This document shows positions 34,033 to 41,789 of a stretch of 64,000 nucleotides of DNA, one piece after another; within the stretch, counting starts at the first letter, position 1; every line of letters starts with the position of its first letter. The DNA is from JAAYJT01 sp037445555 (GTDB lineage: Bacteria; Bacteroidota; Bacteroidia; Bacteroidales; JAAYJT01). The stretch lies in NCBI GenBank assembly GCA_037445555.1, contig JBBIKG010000004.1, forward strand, positions 75,038-139,037. Direction: 5' to 3'. A program made the translations under genes and the position numbers. Below the pieces are notes generated by a model that made no database searches, had not been told where the DNA came from, and worked only from the letters and a program-made list of their open reading frames with translations.

Positions 34033-36114
34033 TCACTTTATCTCGCTTCCGCTTTCAGGGCGATCCTCGGGGCTTATAAGAAACAACTTGCCCGAAGGAT
34101 CTTCGGCAGTGAGTATCATGCCCTTTGATTCAATGCCTTTAATGGCCCGGGGATCCAGATTGAGCAACATGCACACCTGTTTTCCGACTAATTTTTCAGG
34201 TTCAAAATATTCGGCTATGCCCGAAACCACGGTCCGTATATCAAGCCCGGTGTCAATTTTCAGCTTCATCAGTTTCTGAGTCTTTGGCACCCTTTCGGCC
34301 TCGAGCACCGTAACAACACGCAAGTCCATCTGCGAAAAAAGGTCGTAGCTGATCCCGGCTTTTGCCGGCTTCAGTCTGATGGCAGGCCGGGCATTAGCCT
34401 CTCGCGTATCCTGAAGTTTTTTAATCTGTTTTTCTATTGCCTCGTCTTCGATGCGGACAAAGAGCAGTTCGGGCTGTGCAATGAGATGACCTGCGGAAAC
34501 AAGTTCAGGGTTGCCGGCTTCATCCCAAAGCACTGGCGCAAGGTTTAGCATCCTGTAAATCTTTTGCGATGTGAACGGCAGAAACGGCTCACTAAGTACA
34601 GCCAGGCTGGCACAGATCTGCAGTGACAAATTCAGCACAGTGCCTGTTCGCACTTCATCGGTTTTGATGATTTTCCAGGGTTCATTGTCGGTGAGGTATT
34701 TATTGCCCAGCCGGGCCAGGTTCATAAGTTCGTTTAGCGCCTCTCTGAATCGGTAATTCTCAAGGCTCTGCTCAATGCGTGACGGGTATTCACGAATACC
34801 TCTGATTATTTCCTCATCGGCCGGGAGCAGTTGCCCACAACCGGGCACCTGGCCTCCGAAAAACTTATGAATGAGAACAAGTGTTCTGTTTACGAAGTTT
34901 CCGTATATAGCCAGCAGTTCACTATTGTTGCGGGTTTGAAAATCCTTCCAGGTAAAGTCATTGTCCTTGGTTTCAGGGGCGTTGGCCGTCAGCACATAAC
35001 GTAGCACATCCTGCATCCCCTCGAATTCGTTCAGATATTCGTGCAGCCACACAGCCCAGTTGCGCGATGTGCTTATTTTATCGCCTTCGAGGTTAAGAAA
35101 TTCATTGGCAGGCACATTTTCTGGCAGGATATATGAACCTTCGGCTTTGAGCATGCCCGGGAAAATAATACAGTGAAAAACAATGTTGTCTTTCCCGATG
35201 AAATGCACAAGCTTGGTCTGATTGTCTTTCCAGTAGGGGACCCAATCGATTATTGCTTCCGCCCCCTGCTGCTTCAGCAGTATATTTCGCTGTTCGGCCC
35301 ATTCGCGTGTGGCTGAGATATAGCCAATTGGGGCATCGAACCACACATAGAGAACTTTTCCTTCGGCATCGGGTAAAGGAACTTTGACCCCCCAGTCGAG
35401 GTCGCGCGTTACGGCCCTGGGTTGAAGCCCATGGTCGAGCCACGACTTGCACTGGCCGTATACATTGGTTTTCCAGTCGTCTTTGTGATCCACCAAAATC
35501 CACCGGCTTAGCCATTCCGAATACTTATCGAGCGGCAGGTACCAGTGTTTGGTTTCTTTCAGCACCGGGGTGCTTCCGCTGAGCACAGAGCGCGGGTTGA
35601 TCAGATCGGTGGGGCTGAGCGATGTGCCGCATTTTTCGCATTGATCGCCATAGGCTTTATCGTTGCTGCAATGCGGACAGGTACCGGTAACGTAGCGGTC
35701 GGCAAGAAAATGCTTTTGCTCCTCATCATACAGCTGGAGAGATTTTTTCACTTCGAACTCGCCTTTTTCAAAGAGTTTGCTGAAAAATCCGGAGGCCGTT
35801 TCGTGGTGTATCGGATTTGATGTGCGGCTATAGATATCAAACGATATCCCGAACTCATGAAAAGCATTTTTAATCATTTCGTGGTATTTATCTACCACCT
35901 GCTGCGGCGAAATGCCTTCCTGCCTGGCTTTGATAGTGATAGGCACACCATGTTCGTCGCTTCCGCAAATGAATACCACATCGCGTTTTTTAAGGCGCAG
36001 AAACCTTGTGTAAATGTCGGCAGGCACATAGACCCCTGCCAGGTGCCCTATGTGCACAGGTCCGTTGGCGTAGGGTAGAGCTGCCGTGACCGTATATCGC
36101 TTGATTTCATTCAT
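34033..36114 (-). CDS. metG: Methionyl-tRNA synthetase
   Basis: The 693-residue class I synthetase has HIGH as HIGH in GPVHIGHLAGVY, and a zinc knuckle with two CxxC pairs (CPHCSNDKAYGDQCEKC). A KMSKS-like loop appears as GDKISTSRNW. A C-terminal EMAP/Trbp tRNA-binding domain (about 590-693) contains DLRVVTVLEAERVP and VSGIAEYFEPEKLVGKQV. The length matches forms with the C-terminal dimerisation domain. It charges initiator and elongator tRNA-Met. It is a single gene close to the tRNA cluster. Confidence 0.96.
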   Translation of the reverse strand: MNEIKRYTVTAALPYANGPVHIGHLAGVYVPADIYTRFLRLKKRDVVFICGSDEHGVPITIKARQEGISPQQVVDKYHEMIKNAFHEFGISFDIYSRTSNPIHHETASGFFSKLFEKGEFEVKKSLQLYDEEQKHFLADRYVTGTCPHCSNDKAYGDQCEKCGTSLSPTDLINPRSVLSGSTPVLKETKHWYLPLDKYSEWLSRWILVDHKDDWKTNVYGQCKSWLDHGLQPRAVTRDLDWGVKVPLPDAEGKVLYVWFDAPIGYISATREWAEQRNILLKQQGAEAIIDWVPYWKDNQTKLVHFIGKDNIVFHCIIFPGMLKAEGSYILPENVPANEFLNLEGDKISTSRNWAVWLHEYLNEFEGMQDVLRYVLTANAPETKDNDFTWKDFQTRNNSELLAIYGNFVNRTLVLIHKFFGGQVPGCGQLLPADEEIIRGIREYPSRIEQSLENYRFREALNELMNLARLGNKYLTDNEPWKIIKTDEVRTGTVLNLSLQICASLAVLSEPFLPFTSQKIYRMLNLAPVLWDEAGNPELVSAGHLIAQPELLFVRIEDEAIEKQIKKLQDTREANARPAIRLKPAKAGISYDLFSQMDLRVVTVLEAERVPKTQKLMKLKIDTGLDIRTVVSGIAEYFEPEKLVGKQVCMLLNLDPRAIKGIESKGMILTAEDPSGKLFLISPEDRPESGSEIK

Positions 36115-36245
36115 ACATAATACATTTTATCAGCCGGAGCAGAAATGGAAGGGCAAAGATACACGCTAATCATAAATATGACGGCAAGGTTGCCAAATGC
36201 GGTAATTAAAGATGCGTTTGATGGAGTATGTTTACTGAATGGTAT

Positions 36246-36254
36246 TAACTTTGT
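36246..36254 (+). promoter_or_regulatory. -7 element upstream of HMA-AraC regulator
   Basis: TAACTTTGT fits TAnnTTTGY. A TTTG lies at 36217-36220, 25 bases upstream, a little further than usual. Confidence 0.5.
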
Positions 36255-36292
36255 TTGTCTCCGTCAGGCAAAACAACCCAGAATCCGCCACA

Positions 36293-36889
36293 ATGATGGT
36301 CAGAACCAGGCTGCACATCAAAAACATGTCGTGTATCTGCTGTGTCAGGCTGGCCACCATGGCGCTGAACCATGCCGGTATCAACGTGGTGAATGCCCGT
36401 TTGGGAGAGATCGATGTGGAGTATGAAAAAAAGGCACACAGCCTTCGGTCGATCGTAGCACTGCTCGAGGCCGAGGGATTTGAGATGCTCTACAGTCGGG
36501 AAGAAAAAATTGTTGAACAGATTAAAAACGCGGTGATCGACCTTGTGCATCACAGCACCTATAATGCCATGGTGCGAAATTCCGATTATTTGGTTGAGCG
36601 GTTCAATCTTTCGTACCAGCGCATCTCCACCATCTTCTCGCAACATATGCATATCACCCTCGAAAAATATATCATTCAGCAGCGCATCGAAAAAGTGAAG
36701 GAGTTAATAAATGAAGGCGATCTCACCCTGAGCGAAATCGCCTTCATGATGGGATACAGCAGTGTGCAGTATCTTTCGACACAGTTTAAAAGCATCACCG
36801 GCATATCCGTATCTGACTTTAAGAAGAACTCCTCTATGGGGAGTGCGGTTGATGCTACGGCGGCAGAAGGAGATCAGGCACAAATCTGA
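36293..36889 (+). CDS. AraC-family regulator with N-terminal HMA-like metal-binding domain
   Basis: The protein has about 198 residues. Residues 1-75 form an HMA-like fold: RTRLHIKNMSCICCVRLA carries the CxxC motif (CICC), followed by ARLGEIDVEYEKKAHSLRSIVALLEAEGF. Residues 95-185 are an AraC HTH: RISTIFSQHMHITLEKYIIQQRIEKVKELI split over the two helices, then LSEIAFMMGYSSVQYLSTQFK. The combination suggests direct sensing of a soft metal such as copper. No metal transporter lies adjacent; the nearest metal genes are at 10175-14036. The start is the tandem ATG at 36293/36296; the frame extends upstream to 36239 across the promoter. Confidence 0.85.
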   Translation: MMVRTRLHIKNMSCICCVRLATMALNHAGINVVNARLGEIDVEYEKKAHSLRSIVALLEAEGFEMLYSREEKIVEQIKNAVIDLVHHSTYNAMVRNSDYLVERFNLSYQRISTIFSQHMHITLEKYIIQQRIEKVKELINEGDLTLSEIAFMMGYSSVQYLSTQFKSITGISVSDFKKNSSMGSAVDATAAEGDQAQI

Positions 36890-36932
36890 TTCAATGAAGC
36901 GCAAACCCTCAAGGTTTCATTCTTCAGAAACG

Positions 36933-37970
36933 TCATTCCTTCAACCCCCTCGGCTTTAAGCGTCTCCACAACACAACCAGAAAACTTACGCCGATCACAA
37001 TCACAATAAACCACCCTATGAGGGCCAGGGCATTTTGGGTCTGGTAAATCGCCGTTCCTATATTGCCGATCAAAAGCCATTGAAACACGTAAAAGCTTGT
37101 GACATTTCTTCCAACCCACCGCAGGTAGCATACCACTTCAGTGTCGTGCCGGCCAGTTGTGGCAAGGTGAACGGCGATGGTCCAAAACATCATAAAAACC
37201 ACAACCCACAGTACATACAGGATCGAATGGTGGTAGTATTCATTCAGCGTTACCGAAACGCGAAATCCCCAGCCAAACGAAACAGCGATGATGACCAGCA
37301 GGGCGGTTAAAATGTAAAGTAGGCCTTTGGACGTGAATTCGCCGAATGGGAATTTCTGGCTGATAAGGTATATCGCAACCCCGATAACAGCGTATGTGGC
37401 CCACGGAAAGAAAGGGAAATATGACCAGGGCTCATTTGTCCAAAAAAAGGCAAGCACATAACGTACCCATGGCTGATCGCCTGTATAGGCGGGTAAAAAA
37501 CTGCCGGGCAGAGCCAGTAAAATAATAAGGATAAGCCATGGTGCAATCCTGTGGCCGAATACCTGCCTGAAAACTGCAATCAAAATAATGCTGAGTCCAG
37601 CCAGAAATAAAATATCCACACCGAAAACATAGGGCCAGGGGTTAAGCTGAATGCCTCCGCTGAAAATTTTCACCAGCAGGTGTGCATTCATCCCCAGATT
37701 TAACAAAAATCCCCATAACAGCAGCCTAAGTCCCCGGGCAAGGCCGCTTTGACATTCTTTGCCTGATCTCGCCATGAAGTAACCCATAACTGCCAGAAAC
37801 ACAGGTGCTGCGGGCGGCCCTCCCAAAAACAATGATATTCGCCCGGTTATGCCGTCGACAACCCCAGGCAAGGCAAATAATTCAACCAGGTGAACCTGGA
37901 TCATCAGAATCACAGCCAGTCCTTTTAAAATATCAGGGAGCAACAAACGCTCGTATTTATATGCGTTCAA
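36933..37970 (-). CDS. Multi-helix acyltransferase-type membrane protein (HGSNAT/DUF1624-like)
   Basis: The 345-residue protein has about ten membrane helices. The first, PDILKGLAVILMIQVHLVELF, has the D-x-x-K/R-G pattern and a membrane His typical of heparan-alpha-glucosaminide N-acetyltransferase-like and acyltransferase-3 proteins. Later landmarks are PVFLAVMGYFMARSG, LRLLLWGFLLNLG and WSYFPFFPWATYAVIGVAIY. These proteins move acyl groups onto sugars across the membrane. The target is unknown. The gene stands alone and converges on the HMA-AraC gene. Confidence 0.75.
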   Translation of the reverse strand: MNAYKYERLLLPDILKGLAVILMIQVHLVELFALPGVVDGITGRISLFLGGPPAAPVFLAVMGYFMARSGKECQSGLARGLRLLLWGFLLNLGMNAHLLVKIFSGGIQLNPWPYVFGVDILFLAGLSIILIAVFRQVFGHRIAPWLILIILLALPGSFLPAYTGDQPWVRYVLAFFWTNEPWSYFPFFPWATYAVIGVAIYLISQKFPFGEFTSKGLLYILTALLVIIAVSFGWGFRVSVTLNEYYHHSILYVLWVVVFMMFWTIAVHLATTGRHDTEVVCYLRWVGRNVTSFYVFQWLLIGNIGTAIYQTQNALALIGWFIVIVIGVSFLVVLWRRLKPRGLKE

Positions 37971-38258
37971 TTATATATATTTTTGGTTTTGAGCGGCTTA
38001 TTAAATCGGATCATGTATTGAACAGGCGGTGAACGTTTAACCGTCTTTAGATTTTATGAAGTTTTTCAAGAATAACATAACACGCGCCCCATTCATGCAT
38101 TGTGGTTTTGTGTGTTGGATAAAAGGAAAGGACTGGTGATTGTTTATGATGACGCGAAAAGATGATGAAACCTGTAATGATGATAAGAACAACACGCCGT
38201 TCTGACACTCAATTCTGCCCTATCAAAAATAACTAACTAAATCCGATGACGAATCACA

Positions 38259-38411
38259 ATGAAGAAACTTCTTTTATTTACGGCTCTGTAGCCGGCCACC
38301 GCCGCAAACGAACGGGGCTGGGAGGTGAAGTTCGGCATCTTGGGAGAAAAAAAAGAGATGTACAATGCTGGCGAAGCAATCACCAGTTCGTGCTCTGTGA
38401 GGATCGGCTAA
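38259..38411 (+). pseudogene. Remnant of a secreted protein gene
   Basis: ATG at 38259 starts MKKLLLFTAL, a signal-peptide-like sequence, which is cut by TAG at 38289-38291. The same frame then continues PATAANERGWEVKFGILGEK and on to NAGEAITSSCSVRIG before TAA at 38409-38411. The restored sequence looks like an exported protein's N terminus (cleavage after ATA). I do not recognise the family. Short length makes this tentative. Confidence 0.4.
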
Positions 38412-38707
38412 ATGGCAAACCCTTAATATAGGTTTGTTGCCCACAGAAAAAGAACAATATGCAGAAGGCGGTTAACGCCAAAAAAGCACATACAAAATGC
38501 CTTGGCGGCTGATTGCCTCAACAGTGAGGAGGAATTTCCAGCAGGTTAATGTCCAAGTATCAAAGTCAACTCAGGTCGCCATCTGGTCTGACGCACCACC
38601 GTAGATGACCAGCCTATATGCGGTACACCGGCTGGCGCTCCTAAATCGGATTAAAATTTTGCACAATAATTACAAAATTCTATAACATACGGGCGAAGTA
38701 TCGGTTT

Positions 38708-38716
38708 TATGTTTGC
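38708..38716 (+). promoter_or_regulatory. -7 element upstream of DUF2202 lipoprotein
   Basis: TATGTTTGC fits TAnnTTTGY, 37 bases before the ATG at 38754. Confidence 0.45.
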
Positions 38717-38753
38717 TTCATCATCTTGTACCAACTTATAAAACTCGACAAAC

Positions 38754-39563
38754 ATGAAAACAAAACTGGTTTCTTTCAGAGCTCTCCTCGCGTCTGCGGT
38801 GATTTTTTCGGCTCTTTCGGGGTGCAGCAAGGCTGCCGGTAATGATGAAAACGACCTTAGCGAAGCTTCGGCAAACAAGCTTCTCGAAACATCTGCGCTA
38901 TCTCAGGGCGCTGAGGGCATTACCCACTGTGTTTATACCTGTGTACACTCAATGCCTGTGGAGCCACTATCGACAAATGAGACAGCGTTGTTGAATTTTG
39001 TGAGAGAAGAAGAGCTGCTTGCCTTTGATGTGTACACAGCCATGTATTCTCAATACAAACTGCCCGTCTTTAACAATATTTCAAAAAGCGAAACCCTTCA
39101 CACCACTGCCATCAAGGCCCTAATTGAAAAGTACGGGCTGGCGGATGTGGCCACCGGGCACCGGAAAGGTGTTTTTGAAAATGCTGACATCCAGAAACTC
39201 TACGACAAACTTGTAGCCAAAGGCAGCGCCTCCCTGAACGATGCCCTTACCGTCGGCGCCATCATCGAAGAATTTGACATCGCGGATCTGGTATCTCACC
39301 TAGATACGGATGCTGACAATACTGACATCAGGTTTGTACTCAACCAGCTCTGCAAAGGCTCGCGCAACCATCTGCGCGCGTTCAGCCGACTGCTCACCCT
39401 GCGCAGAGTGGTTTATGAGCCACAGTATATTTCTGCCTACCTGTATAAAAGCATTACCGGCTCAAAATGGGAAACCGGAGGCGGTTTCTGCCAATGCACC
39501 AATGAAAAAATTATCGACCTATCGGAAGCCGGCGTGGAGCCACAAAACAAAGGGCGTGTGTGA
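38754..39563 (+). CDS. DUF2202 domain lipoprotein (ferritin-like)
   Basis: The 269-residue protein has a lipoprotein signal peptide (lipobox SALSGC, Cys 24). A DUF2202 helical domain (about 80-225) shows LLNFVREEELLAFDVYTAMY, the NISKSETLHTTAIKALIEKYG segment and LCKGSRNHLRAFSR. The spaced Glu/His residues (EEE, ETLH, RNHLRAF) resemble the metal-binding helices of ferritin-like proteins. The function is not established. CVYTCVHSM before the domain and CQC near the end add further cysteines. It stands alone between a decayed stretch and the T9SS cargo gene. Confidence 0.85.
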   Translation: MKTKLVSFRALLASAVIFSALSGCSKAAGNDENDLSEASANKLLETSALSQGAEGITHCVYTCVHSMPVEPLSTNETALLNFVREEELLAFDVYTAMYSQYKLPVFNNISKSETLHTTAIKALIEKYGLADVATGHRKGVFENADIQKLYDKLVAKGSASLNDALTVGAIIEEFDIADLVSHLDTDADNTDIRFVLNQLCKGSRNHLRAFSRLLTLRRVVYEPQYISAYLYKSITGSKWETGGGFCQCTNEKIIDLSEAGVEPQNKGRV

Positions 39564-39585
39564 TCTGATTATAAAATATCCAAGG

Positions 39586-39594
39586 TATATTTGT
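39586..39594 (+). promoter_or_regulatory. -7 element upstream of T9SS cargo gene
   Basis: TATATTTGT fits TAnnTTTGY, 41 bases before the start at 39636. Confidence 0.45.
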
Positions 39595-39635
39595 TAAAAG
39601 ATTAACCAAATAAGTCTTCCACAACATTTCGGACC

Positions 39636-40427
39636 GTGAAAAAGCTTGTATACATTCTCATAGCACTGATGGCTGTGTCGGCTACAAGTGCACAGATTAC
39701 GCTTGAAGCTACCTACAGCCATTCGGGTACTTACACCAGGCTGGCCTTGTCGGGGTATAAATACTATGTAATGGACGTGGGCACAAGTCAATGCCGTATA
39801 TACAATACCAATCATACCCTATGGAAAACCATTGCTCTCTCAGTGCCGGTCGACAATTACCTATACGACATTAAACATGTCTCGGAAAATCTGTTTACCA
39901 CCGATAACTCTCTTTGCCTGGCCTACATTTACTATAGCTACAACTCGGCCAAACAATACTACACCTACACGGCAAGGATTATCAGGGAAAACGGTACGGA
40001 ACTGCTCACTATACCGGGCTGCCAGTATATCTACATTCACAGCCTAACCGGGGTTGGCACTAAAATGCTGACCTACAGTTACGACTATTCCAGCTTCCCG
40101 TATGCCATTCAAACCCGTGCCTACAACCTCCCCGGGCAGTACATTACCGGAACAAGTGATGAACAAAATCCTTCAGGAGCATGGCTCAAGGCATTTCCCA
40201 ATCCCGCAGGCGATTACACCACCATTGGGGTAAGGCTCCCCGAGGGGGTAAAGTCGGGAGTTCTTACCATTACGGATACCGTTGGCAAACTTCTGATGAG
40301 TTATGCTGTGGACGGCCAAACCACACAGCTCTTCATTCCCACCGCTCAGCTTCCCCGTGGCTTATATCTGTATTCGGTCAGTTCGGGCAGTCTAATTTTA
40401 CCGGGCGGAAAATTTATCGTTCAATAA
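39636..40427 (+). CDS. Secreted protein with C-terminal T9SS (type A) sorting domain
   Basis: The 263-residue protein has a signal peptide (MKKLVYILIALMAVSATSAQ), a Tyr-rich beta-type central part with no family I recognise, and a C-terminal sorting domain from about residue 185. That domain has AFPNPAGDYTTI, then GVLTITDTVGKLLMSY and LPRGLYLYSVSSG with a final KFIVQ. The C-terminal domain is recognised by the type IX secretion system, of which SprA (1-2961) is the translocon. The cargo itself may be a small adhesin or surface protein. The last codons overlap the promoter of the next cluster. Confidence 0.88.
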   Translation: MKKLVYILIALMAVSATSAQITLEATYSHSGTYTRLALSGYKYYVMDVGTSQCRIYNTNHTLWKTIALSVPVDNYLYDIKHVSENLFTTDNSLCLAYIYYSYNSAKQYYTYTARIIRENGTELLTIPGCQYIYIHSLTGVGTKMLTYSYDYSSFPYAIQTRAYNLPGQYITGTSDEQNPSGAWLKAFPNPAGDYTTIGVRLPEGVKSGVLTITDTVGKLLMSYAVDGQTTQLFIPTAQLPRGLYLYSVSSGSLILPGGKFIVQ

Positions 40428-40433
40428 CTTTGC
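40425..40433 (+). promoter_or_regulatory. Promoter of the PqqD/ATP-grasp/decarboxylase cluster
   Basis: TAACTTTGC is an exact -7 match that begins in the stop codon of the T9SS gene. It lies 15 bases before the PqqD-like ATG, implying a nearly leaderless transcript and marking the left border of the six-gene cluster. Confidence 0.6.
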
Positions 40434-40448
40434 AACTCAAGTTAACCT

Positions 40449-40694
40449 ATGAAAATCAAGAAGAATATTGCAGTAAGCGCATCGGGGCTGATCTTTAACC
40501 CCGACACCGGCGAATCGTTCACGGTGAACCCTATGGGAGCCGAAATCATCGGATTTTTGAAAGACGGCACCGCTGAAGACATCATTCTCGGAAAGCTTTC
40601 AGAAAAATACCTGGTTGATAAAAACACACTCGAAAAGGATTTTGAGGACTTTCGGGGATTACTACGAACGTTTGCACTGATTGAAAATGACTGA
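40449..40694 (+). CDS. PqqD-like small protein
   Basis: The 81-residue protein has the PqqD winged-helix pattern: an N-terminal strand pair (IAVSASGLIFNPDTGESFTVN), then NPMGAEIIGFLKDG and a helical C half with KLSEKYLVDKNTLEKDFEDF. PqqD-family proteins (RiPP recognition elements) hold a leader peptide for a modifying enzyme. The TGESF segment also resembles PqqD proteins of non-RiPP clusters. It overlaps the next gene by 8 bases (ATGACTGA), so tight co-translation with the ATP-grasp protein is expected. No precursor peptide ORF is visible beside it. Confidence 0.75.
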   Translation: MKIKKNIAVSASGLIFNPDTGESFTVNPMGAEIIGFLKDGTAEDIILGKLSEKYLVDKNTLEKDFEDFRGLLRTFALIEND

Positions 40695-41736
40695 AAAACG
40701 AAAATTAACCATTGCAGTATCGGGGCTCAATGCCATTGACAGTCCGGGCCCGGGTGTGGCGGTAATCAGGGGGTTGAAAGAGGCTGAATTTTTTGACTGC
40801 CGCATCATAGGACTTGGGTATGAATCGCTCGAACCGGGCATTTTTATGCATGACCTTGTAGAAAAAACATATCTGATTCCCTACCCTTCTTCGGGCATTG
40901 ACAGCATCATGGAAAGGATTGAATACATCCATGCCCAGGAAAATCTGGATGTGATTATTCCCAACTTCGATGCGGAGCTATACCCCTTCATCCGGCTGGA
41001 AAAGCGGCTGAAGGAAATGGGTATTTCGACCTTTTTGCCTACGATGGAGCAGTTTGAGGAACGCCACAAGGTAAACCTGGATGCCTTCGGGCAAAAATAT
41101 GGCATCAAAGTGCCTAAAGGGAAAGTATATCACCAGCTGAACGAGATGAACAACATCGGCAAGGAGTTTCAGTATCCGGTGCTGATCAAGGGAAAATATT
41201 ACGACGCTTATGTGGCTTACAATGTGGATCAGGCCAAGACTTTTTACAACAAAATAACTGCCAAATGGGGATCGCCTGTCATTGTGCAGGAATTTGTTCA
41301 CGGTACCGAATTCAACGTCACCGGTCTCGGCGACGGAAAAGGGAATACGGTGGCAGCCGTGCCCATGCGCAAGCAATATATCACCGACAAAGGTAAGGCA
41401 TGGGGCGGGGTAAGCATTGCGGATTACCGCATGCTTGAACTCACCCATAAATTTATAAGTCAGACAAAGTGGCGAGGCGGATTTGAGCTGGAACTGATGA
41501 AGGATAAGAATAGCGATTTTTATCTGCTTGAGATAAATCCACGTATGCCCGCCTGGATCTACCTTGCCGTGGGGGTGGGGCAGAATATTCCGGAGGCGCT
41601 GGTCAGGCTGGCCTTAGGAGAGGCAGTTACACCATTCCCCGACTATAAAGTGGGCAAGATGTTTGTGCGCTATGCCTGGGATATGATTGTGGACATCGAA
41701 GAGTTTCAGCAAATTTCGACCACTGGCGAGTTATAG
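40687..41736 (+). CDS. ATP-grasp ligase
   Basis: The protein has about 349 residues. A Rossmann-like preATP-grasp domain (1-115) is followed by the ATP-grasp fold. There is an ATP-binding Lys in YPVLIKGKYYDAYVA and the hinge strand VIVQEFVHGTEFNVTG. The Mg-binding end has FELELMKDK and the E-x-N-x-R motif LLEINPRMPAW. The form resembles carbamoyl-phosphate-synthase-like and amino-acid ligases that join a carboxylate to an amine via an acyl phosphate. The substrate is unknown. Position between a PqqD-like protein and a PLP decarboxylase suggests ligation of an amino acid to a carrier or peptide. Confidence 0.83.
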   Translation: MTEKRKLTIAVSGLNAIDSPGPGVAVIRGLKEAEFFDCRIIGLGYESLEPGIFMHDLVEKTYLIPYPSSGIDSIMERIEYIHAQENLDVIIPNFDAELYPFIRLEKRLKEMGISTFLPTMEQFEERHKVNLDAFGQKYGIKVPKGKVYHQLNEMNNIGKEFQYPVLIKGKYYDAYVAYNVDQAKTFYNKITAKWGSPVIVQEFVHGTEFNVTGLGDGKGNTVAAVPMRKQYITDKGKAWGGVSIADYRMLELTHKFISQTKWRGGFELELMKDKNSDFYLLEINPRMPAWIYLAVGVGQNIPEALVRLALGEAVTPFPDYKVGKMFVRYAWDMIVDIEEFQQISTTGEL

Positions 41737-41789
41737 CCGTCAAATTACCAAGCCCTGAATCATTTTAACAACAAAAACTCAAAAACTAT

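Larger units (their letters stand above)
37971..38753. other. 783-bp stretch without an intact gene
   Basis: The stretch is low in coding signal on both strands. It contains one recognisable broken start of a secreted protein (38259-38411, separate entry) and the promoter of the DUF2202 lipoprotein at its right end. Nothing else could be recognised. Confidence 0.5.

Noticed and set aside
14662..38411. Possible recoding of TAG as a sense codon (in-frame TAG in the tnaA remnant, hsp20 and the 38259 fragment)
   Set aside because: TAG is used as a normal terminal stop elsewhere, for example in maeB and the second M24 gene. The tnaA remnant also has several unrelated frameshifts, so independent decay is simpler.
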